DNA of 64,000 nucleotides, taken from assembly GCA_029556615.1 (NCBI GenBank), contig JAKQDD010000214.1, positions 1 through 64,000 on the forward strand. Reading direction: 5' to 3'. The notes beneath the pieces were generated by a model, which saw only the letters and a list, made by a program, of their open reading frames with translations, was not told the origin of the DNA and did not search any database. The stretch comes from Verrucomicrobiota bacterium. GTDB lineage: Bacteria > Verrucomicrobiota > Verrucomicrobiia > Limisphaerales > J093. Shown in pieces: positions 25,415 through 33,511 of this stretch; within the stretch, counting starts at the first letter, position 1, and each line of letters starts with the position of its first letter. A program made the translations under genes and the position numbers.

Positions 25415-25626
25415 GCGCGGCGCATGGGACGCTTGTCGCGCCGCACGTCCAGGCCCTGGGTGGCGCGCGCGAGCAGGCGGGAGAGTGGCTCGCGTTCGGC
25501 CGGCCGCAGGAGCTTGAAGACATACCGCGGCACGCCGCCGGCGTCGATCTCGACGGTCTCGCCGGCGTCGGCCTGGGCGCGGATGACGGCAAACTGCCGT
25601 TGGAAATTGCGCACCGTCGTTCTCAT
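25411..25626 (-). CDS. Phd/YefM-like antitoxin for PIN toxin
   Basis: 71 aa. MRTTVRNFQRQFAVIRAQAD followed by GETVEIDAGGVPRYVFKLLR has the strand-helix pattern of Phd/YefM-type antitoxins, with a charged C-terminal tail to grip the toxin. A perfect 8-8-8 inverted repeat begins exactly at the ATG (25626), a strong sign of autoregulation and the reason for this start; the frame is open for another 400 nt upstream but without features. Confidence 0.72.
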   Translation of the reverse strand: MRTTVRNFQRQFAVIRAQADAGETVEIDAGGVPRYVFKLLRPAEREPLSRLLARATQGLDVRRDKRPMRRA

Positions 25627-25649
25627 GTCTGACGCAAAGTTGTCAGACA
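25626..25649 (-). promoter_or_regulatory. Antitoxin autoregulatory palindrome
   Basis: TGTCTGAC, an 8-nt spacer, then GTCAGACA: perfectly symmetric and overlapping the first base of the antitoxin start codon. Binding of antitoxin or antitoxin-toxin complex here would block both transcription and initiation. Confidence 0.65.
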
Positions 25650-26027
25650 GTTGGTGCCCGCGCAAGCGTGAATCCCGGTCCCTGCTGTGCGTTGGCTTGA
25701 ACCTCCCGTGGGCTATCCTCGCGGGAGACCTGCGTGACCTGCTGCGCGGCAGCCACGTGAAGGCCATGCCCATGCCGTCCTGCGAGGTGTACCCGTGAGC
25801 CGGTGTTTGCCGACAAGATGGCAGATTCGCAGTTGACACACTGCGGGTGAACCGCGGATCACGGATCACACCTTTGTCCGGGGCCCCTTTTGGCCCGCCG
25901 CAGTCGTCGCCTGCGGCTACAAAGGCATTCTGTAGCCGCCCGCGGTGAGGGCGGCACGGGAGGTGTTCGCAGGGCCGACTGTGAACCTGTCCCCCTATCC
26001 CCTGGGTGCCGACCGTCAAGACGCGGA
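25650..26027. repeat. Gene-free stretch with short dispersed repeat
   Basis: No convincing gene. The part at 25930-25999, starting CTGTAGCCGCCCGCGGTGAG and ending GACTGTGAACCTGTCCCCC, recurs with an internal deletion at 31089-31140. Both copies lie just upstream or downstream of gene ends, suggesting another small intergenic repeat family. Confidence 0.5.
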
Positions 26028-27533
26028 TCACGACCGCGGCGGGCGCGGTGGCGGCGGATCGAACAACAGCTCCTTCAATTCGAGCTCCCGCAACAGCCAG
26101 TTGATGTCGTCCCGCCGGCCCGCTTTCAGGTTGCGTTGGTCGTGGGCGCGGACCCGCTGCTTCATGAGGCGAATGAGCTTCGGGCGCAGCTGCGGATCGC
26201 GCGCCGCCTCCCGCGGCGTTTTGTCGTCGAGCGCGGGAATGCGGGAGTCCAGGAAACGGCGATCTTCGGCCTCGAGCAGCGCGGCCTGGAAATCCGCCTC
26301 ATGGTCGGGGGCAGCCAGACCCTTAGGCACGCGGGACGATCTCATAACGACCCGCTCGGGATCCTCCAACAGACGGGGCGGCACGAGCGAGCGATCGTAC
26401 GTGGGCTCGTCTTGCTTGAGGCTCGCGGCAGGATCATCCAGCCGTTGGCTGGCGAATCGGACGGCGGTGCCCATGAGCGACTCAAACCGGCGACGCAGTT
26501 GCGCGGTCCGCGCTGCCCCCATGGCTTCGAGCTGCCAGTGAGTCTTCCCCAGCAAGACGCGCCCCAGCACCGCCCGCCCGGCGGCCGCTGGACCCTCGAC
26601 GTCCTCGTCAAACCACACGCGTGCTTCAGAGAAACCTTCGTGGGTCTCGGCCTCGCGCAGGTCATCGAGATGGACAGCGGGTTGGTCATCGAGGAGTGAG
26701 CGGCATTCGGCAAAGGGACGGCGCAGGTCATAGACGACCCGGCCCCATGTTGCATCGATGGCGGCAAACATGTTGGCGTGTCGCGCCAGCATGGTGGCCG
26801 CGAGCGCTTGATCGAAACGGACGAATTGCTCCGCCAGCCACAGGCGGATGCCGGTTTCGTCCACCGGCCCGCCCAGGTGTCGGACGATCTCGCGGACCAC
26901 CTCCTGGGGCTCGAGTTGCGCCACGTCCGGAATGTTAATCGCCGCTCCCGCCAGCCGGGAGTAGTGCGGCATCCGATGCATCCAGGCCAGGAACACGCTG
27001 AAGCGCACCGCCTGCGCGGCAAAGCTCCGGTCTCGAATGCAGAATGGCGCGTGCGCCTCCTCGAGCAGGTCCACCACTTCCACCTGTTCGCGATCGATCA
27101 CCCGCCGGACTTCGACCAGCGCGACCTTCGTTCGCATTCGGGCTTTCATCAAGACCCGCTCGTCGTTTTTGAGGCCGGGGAATCCCTCTTGCTCCCAACG
27201 TTCCGCCAGCGTCCGCCCGCCGTGATCGCGCGCGAAGAACTGCCGCCACGTGACCCAGGCATGGAGGGCATGCGGCGAGGCATGCCGCCGCAACCGCACC
27301 AGCTCCCGCTCCGTCGCGGCGCGGTCCGGCCCGGCCTCGAGGAGATACAGGGTGGCTTTGCTGTTCAAAGAGTCATCCAGCGCCAGGGCCGCTTCGTAAT
27401 TGGCAGGCCCATAGGGATTGAATATGCAATCGGCGGGACACGCGTAGCGGCTGACGCGGTTGTCGCCGCACTCGGCCGGTGACAAGTCCCGCTGCATCAG
27501 CGGACAGAAACGCCTTTTCGCTGACTTGGTCAT
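26028..27533 (-). CDS. Conserved hypothetical protein with N-terminal Cys cluster
   Basis: 501 aa. I do not recognise a named family with confidence. Residues 10-40 hold four Cys in CPLMQRDLSPAEC ... YACPADCIFNPYG, a likely zinc knuckle. The middle is helical and rich in Arg/Glu, with RVLLGKTHWQLEAMGA. The end contains IPALDDKTPREAARDPQLRP, a motif I associate with the C-terminal part of SEC-C/MbcA-like proteins, then DDINWLLRELELKELLF. It has no signal peptide, so it is cytoplasmic. It stands alone on the minus strand, with a repeat fragment just upstream of its start. Proteins with both features occur mainly in Verrucomicrobia; a nucleic-acid role is only a guess. Confidence 0.7.
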   Translation of the reverse strand: MTKSAKRRFCPLMQRDLSPAECGDNRVSRYACPADCIFNPYGPANYEAALALDDSLNSKATLYLLEAGPDRAATERELVRLRRHASPHALHAWVTWRQFFARDHGGRTLAERWEQEGFPGLKNDERVLMKARMRTKVALVEVRRVIDREQVEVVDLLEEAHAPFCIRDRSFAAQAVRFSVFLAWMHRMPHYSRLAGAAINIPDVAQLEPQEVVREIVRHLGGPVDETGIRLWLAEQFVRFDQALAATMLARHANMFAAIDATWGRVVYDLRRPFAECRSLLDDQPAVHLDDLREAETHEGFSEARVWFDEDVEGPAAAGRAVLGRVLLGKTHWQLEAMGAARTAQLRRRFESLMGTAVRFASQRLDDPAASLKQDEPTYDRSLVPPRLLEDPERVVMRSSRVPKGLAAPDHEADFQAALLEAEDRRFLDSRIPALDDKTPREAARDPQLRPKLIRLMKQRVRAHDQRNLKAGRRDDINWLLRELELKELLFDPPPPRPPRS

Positions 27534-27579
27534 AGGTTCTCCATGGTGGCGCCTGCAATCCTCCCGCGCCAGCGTGAAT

Positions 27580-27634
27580 GAGGAGGCTTCATGGGATCGT
27601 GGACTTGGTTAGGTCTGAGGCGGTGCCTCGCTAG
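27580..27634 (+). repeat. 180-bp CTAG repeat, 3'-terminal fragment (copy C)
   Basis: Only the last 55 bp of the element remains (AGGCTTCATGGGATCG ... GTCTGAGGCGGTGCCTCGCTAG), matching the right end of copies D and E. The left half and its inverted repeats are absent. It lies between the 501-aa gene start and the end of the esterase-lyase gene. Confidence 0.7.
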
Positions 27635-27700
27635 ATGCCTTCCGGTCGGAAATGTCGTATGAATCAATCAGTGTCCCGGTTTGAGTCTGCGAGGAAAACG

Positions 27701-30700
27701 TCACCGACTCGGGGCTGGGGCCGGTGCGAACGTGGTCGTGAACTCCGCCGCTGTGCCGGTGGTTTCGAGGTAGAGGCTCTCGCGGCGATGCGGCGGCACA
27801 TCGGGTGTTGAGGCGTGAGTGAGAGTGAAACGTCCCGGGGCGGACAACGTGAGTTCGAGCCGGCGTGTGCCGAACGTGGCCTCGAGTACGGCCGTGTTGG
27901 TGAACGCTGCAGTCCTACACTCCGTCCAGTGCCGGAAGGCGGCTGGGCGGTCCTCGCGGGCAAACGTCGGGTCCGGCACGAACCGTGCCGGCAGGCGCAT
28001 TTGCCCCTGCAGGTGCAAGGCGAGGCCCAGGGCAGCCGGAGCCGAGCCCGGCTCGAGGGTGAGCCGGACGACGTCCACGAGCTTGCCGTTCTCGATCCGC
28101 AGTTCGCGTTCGGCGGCACAATCCGGCCGGTAAAGGGGCTGGCGTGCGGCCACGCGGCAGGCGGTGGTGTCGAAGCGGAGGAGTTGACCCGGGTTCCAGG
28201 GGGCTTGGCCCTGACCATTGACCAAGGGGACGTTGTGGGCGAGCCCGTGGGTGAAGTACTCCCGGTGCAACGGGGAGCCGTAGCCGACCGTACCCGGATC
28301 GTGGCTGATGTCGGAGTCCCCGAGGAACAGCTCATAATTCAGCGCCTCGGCCTGGGCGTGCGAGGCATCGAGCTGGCCGTAGTGGAAGAAGGCCTGCCAA
28401 TCGCCTTGGCGCAGGATGGCCATGCGGCTGGACTCGAGGTTCCGGCTGGCGGGCGGGGGCAGGGGACGCGGGTGTTCTGGGGGGGAGGGGGGATCGAGCA
28501 GTGTATCCCAGTTCCGCTGGCGCGCCGCCTCGGACAGGCCGAGGTCGGTGGGGAAGAGGCGATAGGCGGCGGCGAGCGCGGCGCGATTGGGCGCGTGACC
28601 CGGGCCGCCGGTCGAGTCGGCGGGGTTGGGGAGCTGGCCCGTCTGGAAGCGCAAGGCGATCGGGGCGAGCAGGAGGTTTTCGACGATGGCCATTTCGGTG
28701 TTCAGTTCCTCGGCGCGGCCGGCGAGGGCGGCGGCTTCGAAGAGCGGCCGCAGGGCGCTGACGACGTAGTGGTTGTAGCCGAGCGATTGCTCGAACCAGA
28801 GGTAGTCGCTGGTGACCCCTTGGGCGAGCTGCTGGCGGAGGGCGAAGGGCCGTTCGACAGGCTCACGGCGGGGCCGTTCGACAGGCTCGGGGCGAGCTCC
28901 CTCAACCGCCGCCTGCCACAGCGCGTCGTTGCCGAAGCTGAGCGCCACGTGGGCGACGGCGGCGCGATGCCAGCAGGCGATGTTGTGGATCCGCTGGAAC
29001 GTGGATTCGAGCATGGCGGCCTGGGGGCGGAAGAAGTGGTCGAACCAGAGTTGTTTTCGATCGGGGGCGACGGCGTCGTCGAGGAACCGGACGGTCTGGC
29101 TGAACTTCACGAGATTGACGGCCTCGTCGAGGCTCTGCCACATGAGCCGGCAACCGCGACCCGGCTTTTCGGGCCAGCGCGTGTAGTTGGTGGCGTAGAA
29201 GTCGAGCTGAGCGGCGGCCCAGTCCGCGTACGGCCGGGCACCGGTCAGACGGAAGAGTTGGGCTGCCTGGACCAGTTTGGCAGCGTGGCGGGTGCGGAAG
29301 CCGAACACCCAGGCGGCGTGGAGTTTGGGGGTGAGTTTCACCTTGGGATCCGAAGGGCTCGAGAGGGTGTCCTCGCCCGGCTCATCGGGTGTCCACGTGA
29401 GGAAGGAGCCGTCCTTGGGGCTGACGAAGTCGTGCCACCAGCCGGAGATCCACTCGACGCGGTCGTGTCGGCGGGCCATCCAGTCGTCCATGTCCGCGCG
29501 CTGGTCGGCAAGCCACCGCTGCCACGCGGGGTCTTCCGCCACGCGGCGCCGCGCGCCTTCCCAGTCCTCGAGGGGTTGGCGCACGGGAGAACCGTCCGGG
29601 GTGAAGATCTTGAGCTCGGGGAAGGTCTGTGCGGGGTCGGGTTTGGGGAAGCGTGGCGCCTCGAGGTGCGTCTGGATGGCGTGGCGCATGGCTTCGGCGG
29701 CTCGGGGCGAGACCGTGTGGGTGCTGGGCGGGTCATTGAAGATCTGTTTCGGTCCTGCCAGGGCGTTGTAGGCGGCATAGACACTCGTGGGTGGACACGT
29801 CGTGTCGATGAACCCGACCGTGACGATTCCGGGGCAGCGGACGCGCGTGGCGAAGTTCATGACGTCGTAGTACCGCACCGCATCGAGGACGTCCGAGGCC
29901 GGCGCTTCAGGCGGGTTGGCGAGGAATTTCGGCCACCCGTTGACCCGTCCTACGGCGACGCCGGTGTGATCGCACATTGCCGGTACACCGGCGGCGAAGT
30001 AACTCACCCGCGGGTCCAACCCGGCGGCGACGATCGACTGGGCGCCGCCTTGGCTGCTCCCGTGGACGATCAGCGTCTTGCCGTTCCATTCCGGTTGTGC
30101 CGCGAGGAAGTCGATGGCACGGACCAACCGCACGAACATGCCGAGGAAATAGATGGTCTCGCGCGATTCCCGCCCCCGTGTGCGGTATTCCTTGAGCTCC
30201 CCTTGGGCGAGGCCCGTGTAGAAGCTCTCGGGTTGTCCGTTGGGAAGCCCATGGGCGTTGATGTCGAGGGCCAGCATACCCTTCCCGGCCCATCCGGCGG
30301 CGCCGCTGAGACTCGAACTGCGGACGCCGGCGCCGTGAACGGTGAGGATGGCGGGCAGACTCCTGCGGGCGGCGCGCATGGGCCGGGCGTAGTATCCCGA
30401 CACCGGCGCGCCGAGGCTGTCCGCCTGGAGATCGAAGCACTCGACGTTGGTCGCCGGGGAGGTCACGGGGTTCAGCCGGGCATTGACGGGCACGGCGGCG
30501 AGCTTCGTCTTCTGGGCGGCCCAGAAGTCATCGAAGTCTGCAGGCACAGGCAGGCTGGGCGGGATCTCGAGGGGGTCAATGGCGGCACCGGCGACCGCGG
30601 TGCGGGCCGGCTGGTTTGTGCCGCGGAACACCGCCCGGCACTGGAGGAACCCGGGTTCATCGAGCGTGCCGGTCACGGTTGCGCGGCCGTCGGCGAGCCG

Positions 30701-30973
30701 CACGGTGCCGTGGGTCAGGGGCGGCACGCCGTCCTTCGAGAGCGTCCACTCGACTTCGGCGTCCTTCACGCCTGGCGGTTCCGAGCGCAAGGTGATGATG
30801 AACTGCACCGGAGCGTGGATGGGGTAGATGGCATTGGTGCGGTCGGTGGCGACGGTGAGGGTTGGGCCGGCGGGAGTGCGGGCGGGTGTTGGCGATGCCG
30901 CGATCAAGACGGCCGCGCACGCAACAGACAGGGCAACCGCGGCAACGAGGTGGGAGAATCGGTGGGGTCTCAT
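27701..30973 (-). CDS. Secreted acetyl-xylan-esterase / heparinase-like fusion
   Basis: 1090 aa. After a signal peptide (VAAVALSVACAAVLIAAS) come a beta-sandwich (residues 35-135) and an AXE1/cephalosporin-C-deacetylase-type alpha/beta hydrolase (about 140-450). The hydrolase has the nucleophile motif HGSSQGG (Ser near 306), an Asp in GFIDTTCPP and His in STHTVSP. About 470-1090 is an (alpha/alpha)6 toroid of the heparinase II/III / alginate-lyase superfamily type (WISGWWHDFVSPKDG, NIACWHRAAVAHVAL, SLGYNHYVVSALRPL, FFHYGQLDASHAQAEALNYE). It probably deacetylates and then depolymerises an acetylated uronic-acid or sulfated polysaccharide outside the cell. The fusion is unusual; single enzymes are the norm. 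Confidence 0.8.
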   Translation of the reverse strand: MRPHRFSHLVAAVALSVACAAVLIAASPTPARTPAGPTLTVATDRTNAIYPIHAPVQFIITLRSEPPGVKDAEVEWTLSKDGVPPLTHGTVRLADGRATVTGTLDEPGFLQCRAVFRGTNQPARTAVAGAAIDPLEIPPSLPVPADFDDFWAAQKTKLAAVPVNARLNPVTSPATNVECFDLQADSLGAPVSGYYARPMRAARRSLPAILTVHGAGVRSSSLSGAAGWAGKGMLALDINAHGLPNGQPESFYTGLAQGELKEYRTRGRESRETIYFLGMFVRLVRAIDFLAAQPEWNGKTLIVHGSSQGGAQSIVAAGLDPRVSYFAAGVPAMCDHTGVAVGRVNGWPKFLANPPEAPASDVLDAVRYYDVMNFATRVRCPGIVTVGFIDTTCPPTSVYAAYNALAGPKQIFNDPPSTHTVSPRAAEAMRHAIQTHLEAPRFPKPDPAQTFPELKIFTPDGSPVRQPLEDWEGARRRVAEDPAWQRWLADQRADMDDWMARRHDRVEWISGWWHDFVSPKDGSFLTWTPDEPGEDTLSSPSDPKVKLTPKLHAAWVFGFRTRHAAKLVQAAQLFRLTGARPYADWAAAQLDFYATNYTRWPEKPGRGCRLMWQSLDEAVNLVKFSQTVRFLDDAVAPDRKQLWFDHFFRPQAAMLESTFQRIHNIACWHRAAVAHVALSFGNDALWQAAVEGARPEPVERPRREPVERPFALRQQLAQGVTSDYLWFEQSLGYNHYVVSALRPLFEAAALAGRAEELNTEMAIVENLLLAPIALRFQTGQLPNPADSTGGPGHAPNRAALAAAYRLFPTDLGLSEAARQRNWDTLLDPPSPPEHPRPLPPPASRNLESSRMAILRQGDWQAFFHYGQLDASHAQAEALNYELFLGDSDISHDPGTVGYGSPLHREYFTHGLAHNVPLVNGQGQAPWNPGQLLRFDTTACRVAARQPLYRPDCAAERELRIENGKLVDVVRLTLEPGSAPAALGLALHLQGQMRLPARFVPDPTFAREDRPAAFRHWTECRTAAFTNTAVLEATFGTRRLELTLSAPGRFTLTHASTPDVPPHRRESLYLETTGTAAEFTTTFAPAPAPSR
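28847..28893. repeat. Two tandem GTTCGACAGGCTC elements inside a gene
   Basis: GGGCCGTTCGACAGGCTC occurs twice, 24 nt apart, within the lyase half of the fusion gene, encoding EPVERPRREPVERP in frame. The motif is a widespread intergenic palindromic repeat in many bacteria (often spuriously translated as SLSNG). Here two units were inserted into coding DNA without breaking the frame. Confidence 0.7.
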
Positions 30974-31088
30974 GGTTACTTGCGTGTGAGGCCGGCAGGC
31001 GTCGGACCGCCGCCTTTCGTCACGCGGGTAGTGTAAGGGTCCGCCAGGGAATTGCGAGCGGCACTGACGTCTGGGGCTCCAGACGCTG

Positions 31089-31140
31089 CTGTAGCCGCCC
31101 GCGGTGAGGGCGCGGCTGACTGTGAACCTGTCCCCCTATC
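31089..31140. repeat. Short dispersed intergenic repeat, second copy
   Basis: CTGTAGCCGCCCGCGGTGAG ... GACTGTGAACCTGTCCCCC, matching 25930-25999 with about 20 bp missing in the middle. It lies in the divergent gap (30974-31207) between the fusion enzyme gene and the release-factor-like gene, which must also hold both promoters. Confidence 0.55.
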
Positions 31141-31207
31141 GTTCTGCGGCTGCGACTGGGCAGGATGATGCTTGAGGGTTTTGGAAGATCCGGGATAGCC
31201 TGCGGTC

Positions 31208-31621
31208 ATGGACACGTGGCCGGGGAGTCTCGAGAAGCAGGCGGAGCTGACCCGGCGCGAGGCGGCGCTGGGGGTCAGGGAAGCGGACATCGAGGAGACG
31301 TTTGTCCGTTCCGGCGGGCATGGCGGGCAGAACGTGAACAAGACGTCGACTTGCGTGATGTTGCATCACCGTCCGACCGGGCTGCGGGTCAAGTGCCAGG
31401 CAACGCGCCAGCAGGGGCTCAACCGGTTCCTGGCTCGCCAGTGGCTGTTGGACCGCATCGAGGCGTTGCGCAGGAGTCGCGCGGCTGCCGAGCGCGCGCG
31501 GCGGGAGAAGGTGCGCCGGCAGACGCGGCCGCGCAGCCGCGGCGCCAAGGAGCGGATGCTAGCGGATAAGTCCCGTCAGGCAGCGAAGAAGCAGGGGCGA
31601 CGGCCTGTCGAATCCGAGTAG
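31208..31621 (+). CDS. Peptide chain release factor-like protein (ArfB-type)
   Basis: 137 aa. The catalytic peptidyl-hydrolase loop SGGHGGQNVNKT places the GGQ at residues 39-41. It is followed by CVMLHHRPTGLRVKCQATRQQGLNR, the RF-1 domain core. The C-terminus is a basic Arg/Lys-rich tail (about residues 86-137), as in ArfB/YaeJ, which inserts in the mRNA channel. There is no codon-recognition domain. Probable role: rescue of stalled ribosomes in the cytoplasm. It is monocistronic on the plus strand. Confidence 0.88.
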   Translation: MDTWPGSLEKQAELTRREAALGVREADIEETFVRSGGHGGQNVNKTSTCVMLHHRPTGLRVKCQATRQQGLNRFLARQWLLDRIEALRRSRAAAERARREKVRRQTRPRSRGAKERMLADKSRQAAKKQGRRPVESE

Positions 31622-31639
31622 GTGTTGGCCAGGAAGATG

Positions 31640-31739
31640 CCCGTGGGCCTGACCAGCGAGCAGTCCGAGGAGCGCAGCGCGGCAGAGCCTCAGCCAAAGC
31701 GCACGAGAGCACTGCGAGGAGGTTCGTCAGCAGTCACAT
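31640..31739 (-). pseudogene. Ghost 5' end of a tail-fibre-like paralogue
   Basis: The reverse complement reads ATG-TGA then CTGCTGACGAACCTCCTCGC, nearly identical to the start of the gene at 31766-33454 (MKLLTNLLAVLS) but with a stop at codon 2. It then passes straight to the GCTCCTCGGACTGCTCGCTG signal-peptide text of that gene before homology ends. The 26 nt to the next stop codon also match the equivalent spacer at 33455-33480. It is the remnant first segment of a further tandem copy. Confidence 0.7.
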
Positions 31740-31765
31740 AGGCACGGTTGAAGTCGGGTGAAGCG

Positions 31766-33454
31766 CTACCGGTCATAGATGATGACTCTCGCCCGGACAT
31801 GCGGGTGGACCATGAACCAGATCTTGTAAGTGTCGGGTCCTACGCCTGCGGGTCCGTCGGTTCCCCCATTGGCCCACCTGTGCTTGTAGTTGTGCGCCCA
31901 GATCCATTCCCAGGCATTGAAGAGCTGGTATCGAGCTGTGGTGCCCAGGATGAAGGCGAGGTCGGCGCTGCCGGTTCTCGACCACCCGTAGAGTCCCGGC
32001 TTGTTGTTGCTCGACAGGGTTCGGTCTTCGAGGCACAGCAGGAAGTCGATGAAGCGAGCCTCATCGGAGGCGTCAATTTTGTGTTGGAGGATGATCCGCA
32101 CGGTGCAGCCGTCCCCGTCATGACACAACTTCTGGATATCCACCGATTGGGCGAAGTAGTCGGTGGTATTGGGGCCTACCACCTCGAAGATGATGGGCGG
32201 GTCTTCATGGGCGACGCCGGTCAAGCCGGACCCGTCGCCTTGAAACGCGGTGGCGGTGACGGTCCCGGCCACGTCGAGTTTGCTGGACGGCGAAACGGTT
32301 CCGATCCCCACTCGATTCTCGTTGTTGATGGTGAGGATATCCGATCCGCCCTTGCTGAGGTGGAACGGGTCCTCGCTGGCGCTCAAGCTCAGGCGCGCGG
32401 CGCCGAGGGTGTAGCGCAATGCCAGGGTTCGATCCGGTTGGCCGGGAGGGTGAACTCCCAACGCTTCCCGAACATCGAGAGGCATCGAGGGGATGCCGCC
32501 GATGCCGATGCTGCCGTTGGCGGCGATGAGCATAGGGGCGCTTTGGCCTAGGCCGTCGTAGAACTGGAGCGCGCCGTCTGCGGGATTGACGCGAAGGGAC
32601 CAGTTGGCCGGAGTGCCGCCAGCCTGGACGAGCTGGAGGGCGGGTGCATCCGTGTTGACGGCGAGTCCATGGGGGGTCGTGCTGACAGCGGCTCCGACCA
32701 CGGACCTGGCCACCGCGCTCTCCCGGGCAAAGAGCACGGGCACGATGGCCTGTCGGGGCAGGAGGGGCGGATCGGCCTCGGTGATCTTGTCATCGGCGTT
32801 GGCGTCGGGGATGACCTGGAGGTAGAGGGCGGCGTCGAAGAACGAGCGGGAGGGATCATCGGGTCGGTCGTTGGGCAGTGGGTTCTTGCTGCCGAGCATG
32901 ACATTGATGAGGCCGCCGTTGATCGAGGCGCGGTGGACCTCGCCGGCCCAAAGGGGCATGCCCCCGGCGGGTTCGCCGAAGATCTGGAACTGGACCACGC
33001 GCGCGCCATCAGGCAGCGGTTGCCCGGTGGCATCGGTCAGGCGGGCCTGGAATGGGAGGAGGCGGGGGGCGGGTGTCTGCCCGTGGGCCTGACCAGCGAG
33101 CAGTCCGAGGAGCGCAGCACGGCAGAGCCGCAGCCAAAGCGTAGCGTCTTTTCTTTGGCGTCCAGCTCGACCGGCGACGTCGGTCGCCGTGCTGCGCTGG
33201 CGCTGTTGCGCAGGAAGTGAGGACCCCGGAATGAGCCCCTCTCCCTGGGTCCCTCTCCCCACTCCTTCGTCGCGGGGCGAGGGAGAGATCGGGCCGTCCA
33301 CGGTCTTGGTGACCCTGGATTGCTTTGTCCTTTCCTCGGCTGGCGTTTCACCCTGGATGGGTGCAGCCCGTCCCCATTCCGTGGCCTGGGGATCTGGCCA
33401 GGAATGCACGATTCTGACCGAGAGCACTGCGAGGAGGTTCGTCAGCAGTTTCAT
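31766..33454 (-). CDS. Exported tail-fibre-like protein, paralogue 1
   Basis: 562 aa. The core from about residue 128 (TPAPRLLPFQARLTDATGQP) through GARVVQFQIFGEP, LWAGEVHRASINGGLINVML and LPRQAIVPVLFARE is the N-terminal beta domain shared with the next two genes. It is followed by tail-spike-like VGIGTVSPSSKLDVAGTVTA and GDGSGLTGV segments and a unique C-terminal domain. The signal peptide is split: MKLLTNLLAVLS and ALLGLLAGQAHGQ are separated by about 95 residues of translated repeat text (ISPSPRDEGVGRGTQGEG). A non-AUG start close to the second hydrophobic block may be the real one. Likely exported and oligomeric, with phage-fibre-like folds; partner unknown. Confidence 0.65.
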   Translation of the reverse strand: MKLLTNLLAVLSVRIVHSWPDPQATEWGRAAPIQGETPAEERTKQSRVTKTVDGPISPSPRDEGVGRGTQGEGLIPGSSLPAQQRQRSTATDVAGRAGRQRKDATLWLRLCRAALLGLLAGQAHGQTPAPRLLPFQARLTDATGQPLPDGARVVQFQIFGEPAGGMPLWAGEVHRASINGGLINVMLGSKNPLPNDRPDDPSRSFFDAALYLQVIPDANADDKITEADPPLLPRQAIVPVLFARESAVARSVVGAAVSTTPHGLAVNTDAPALQLVQAGGTPANWSLRVNPADGALQFYDGLGQSAPMLIAANGSIGIGGIPSMPLDVREALGVHPPGQPDRTLALRYTLGAARLSLSASEDPFHLSKGGSDILTINNENRVGIGTVSPSSKLDVAGTVTATAFQGDGSGLTGVAHEDPPIIFEVVGPNTTDYFAQSVDIQKLCHDGDGCTVRIILQHKIDASDEARFIDFLLCLEDRTLSSNNKPGLYGWSRTGSADLAFILGTTARYQLFNAWEWIWAHNYKHRWANGGTDGPAGVGPDTYKIWFMVHPHVRARVIIYDR

Positions 33455-33480
33455 AGGCAAGGCTGAAGGCAGGTGAGAGG

Positions 33481-33510
33481 TTACCGGTCATCGATGAGGA
33501 CTCTTGCCTT
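33481..33510 (-). pseudogene. Ghost 3' end of a tail-fibre-like paralogue
   Basis: Codons KARVLIDDR followed by TAA match the ending RARVIIYDR of the gene at 31766-33454. Homology stops 1 nt before repeat copy D. The rest of this paralogue is gone, replaced by the repeat and the end of the next gene. Confidence 0.65.
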
Positions 33511-33511
33511 G

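Noticed and set aside
27815..31036. 1,073-codon plus-strand open frame
   Set aside because: Complement of the esterase-lyase fusion gene, which has a signal peptide and catalytic motifs; the plus-strand product has none.
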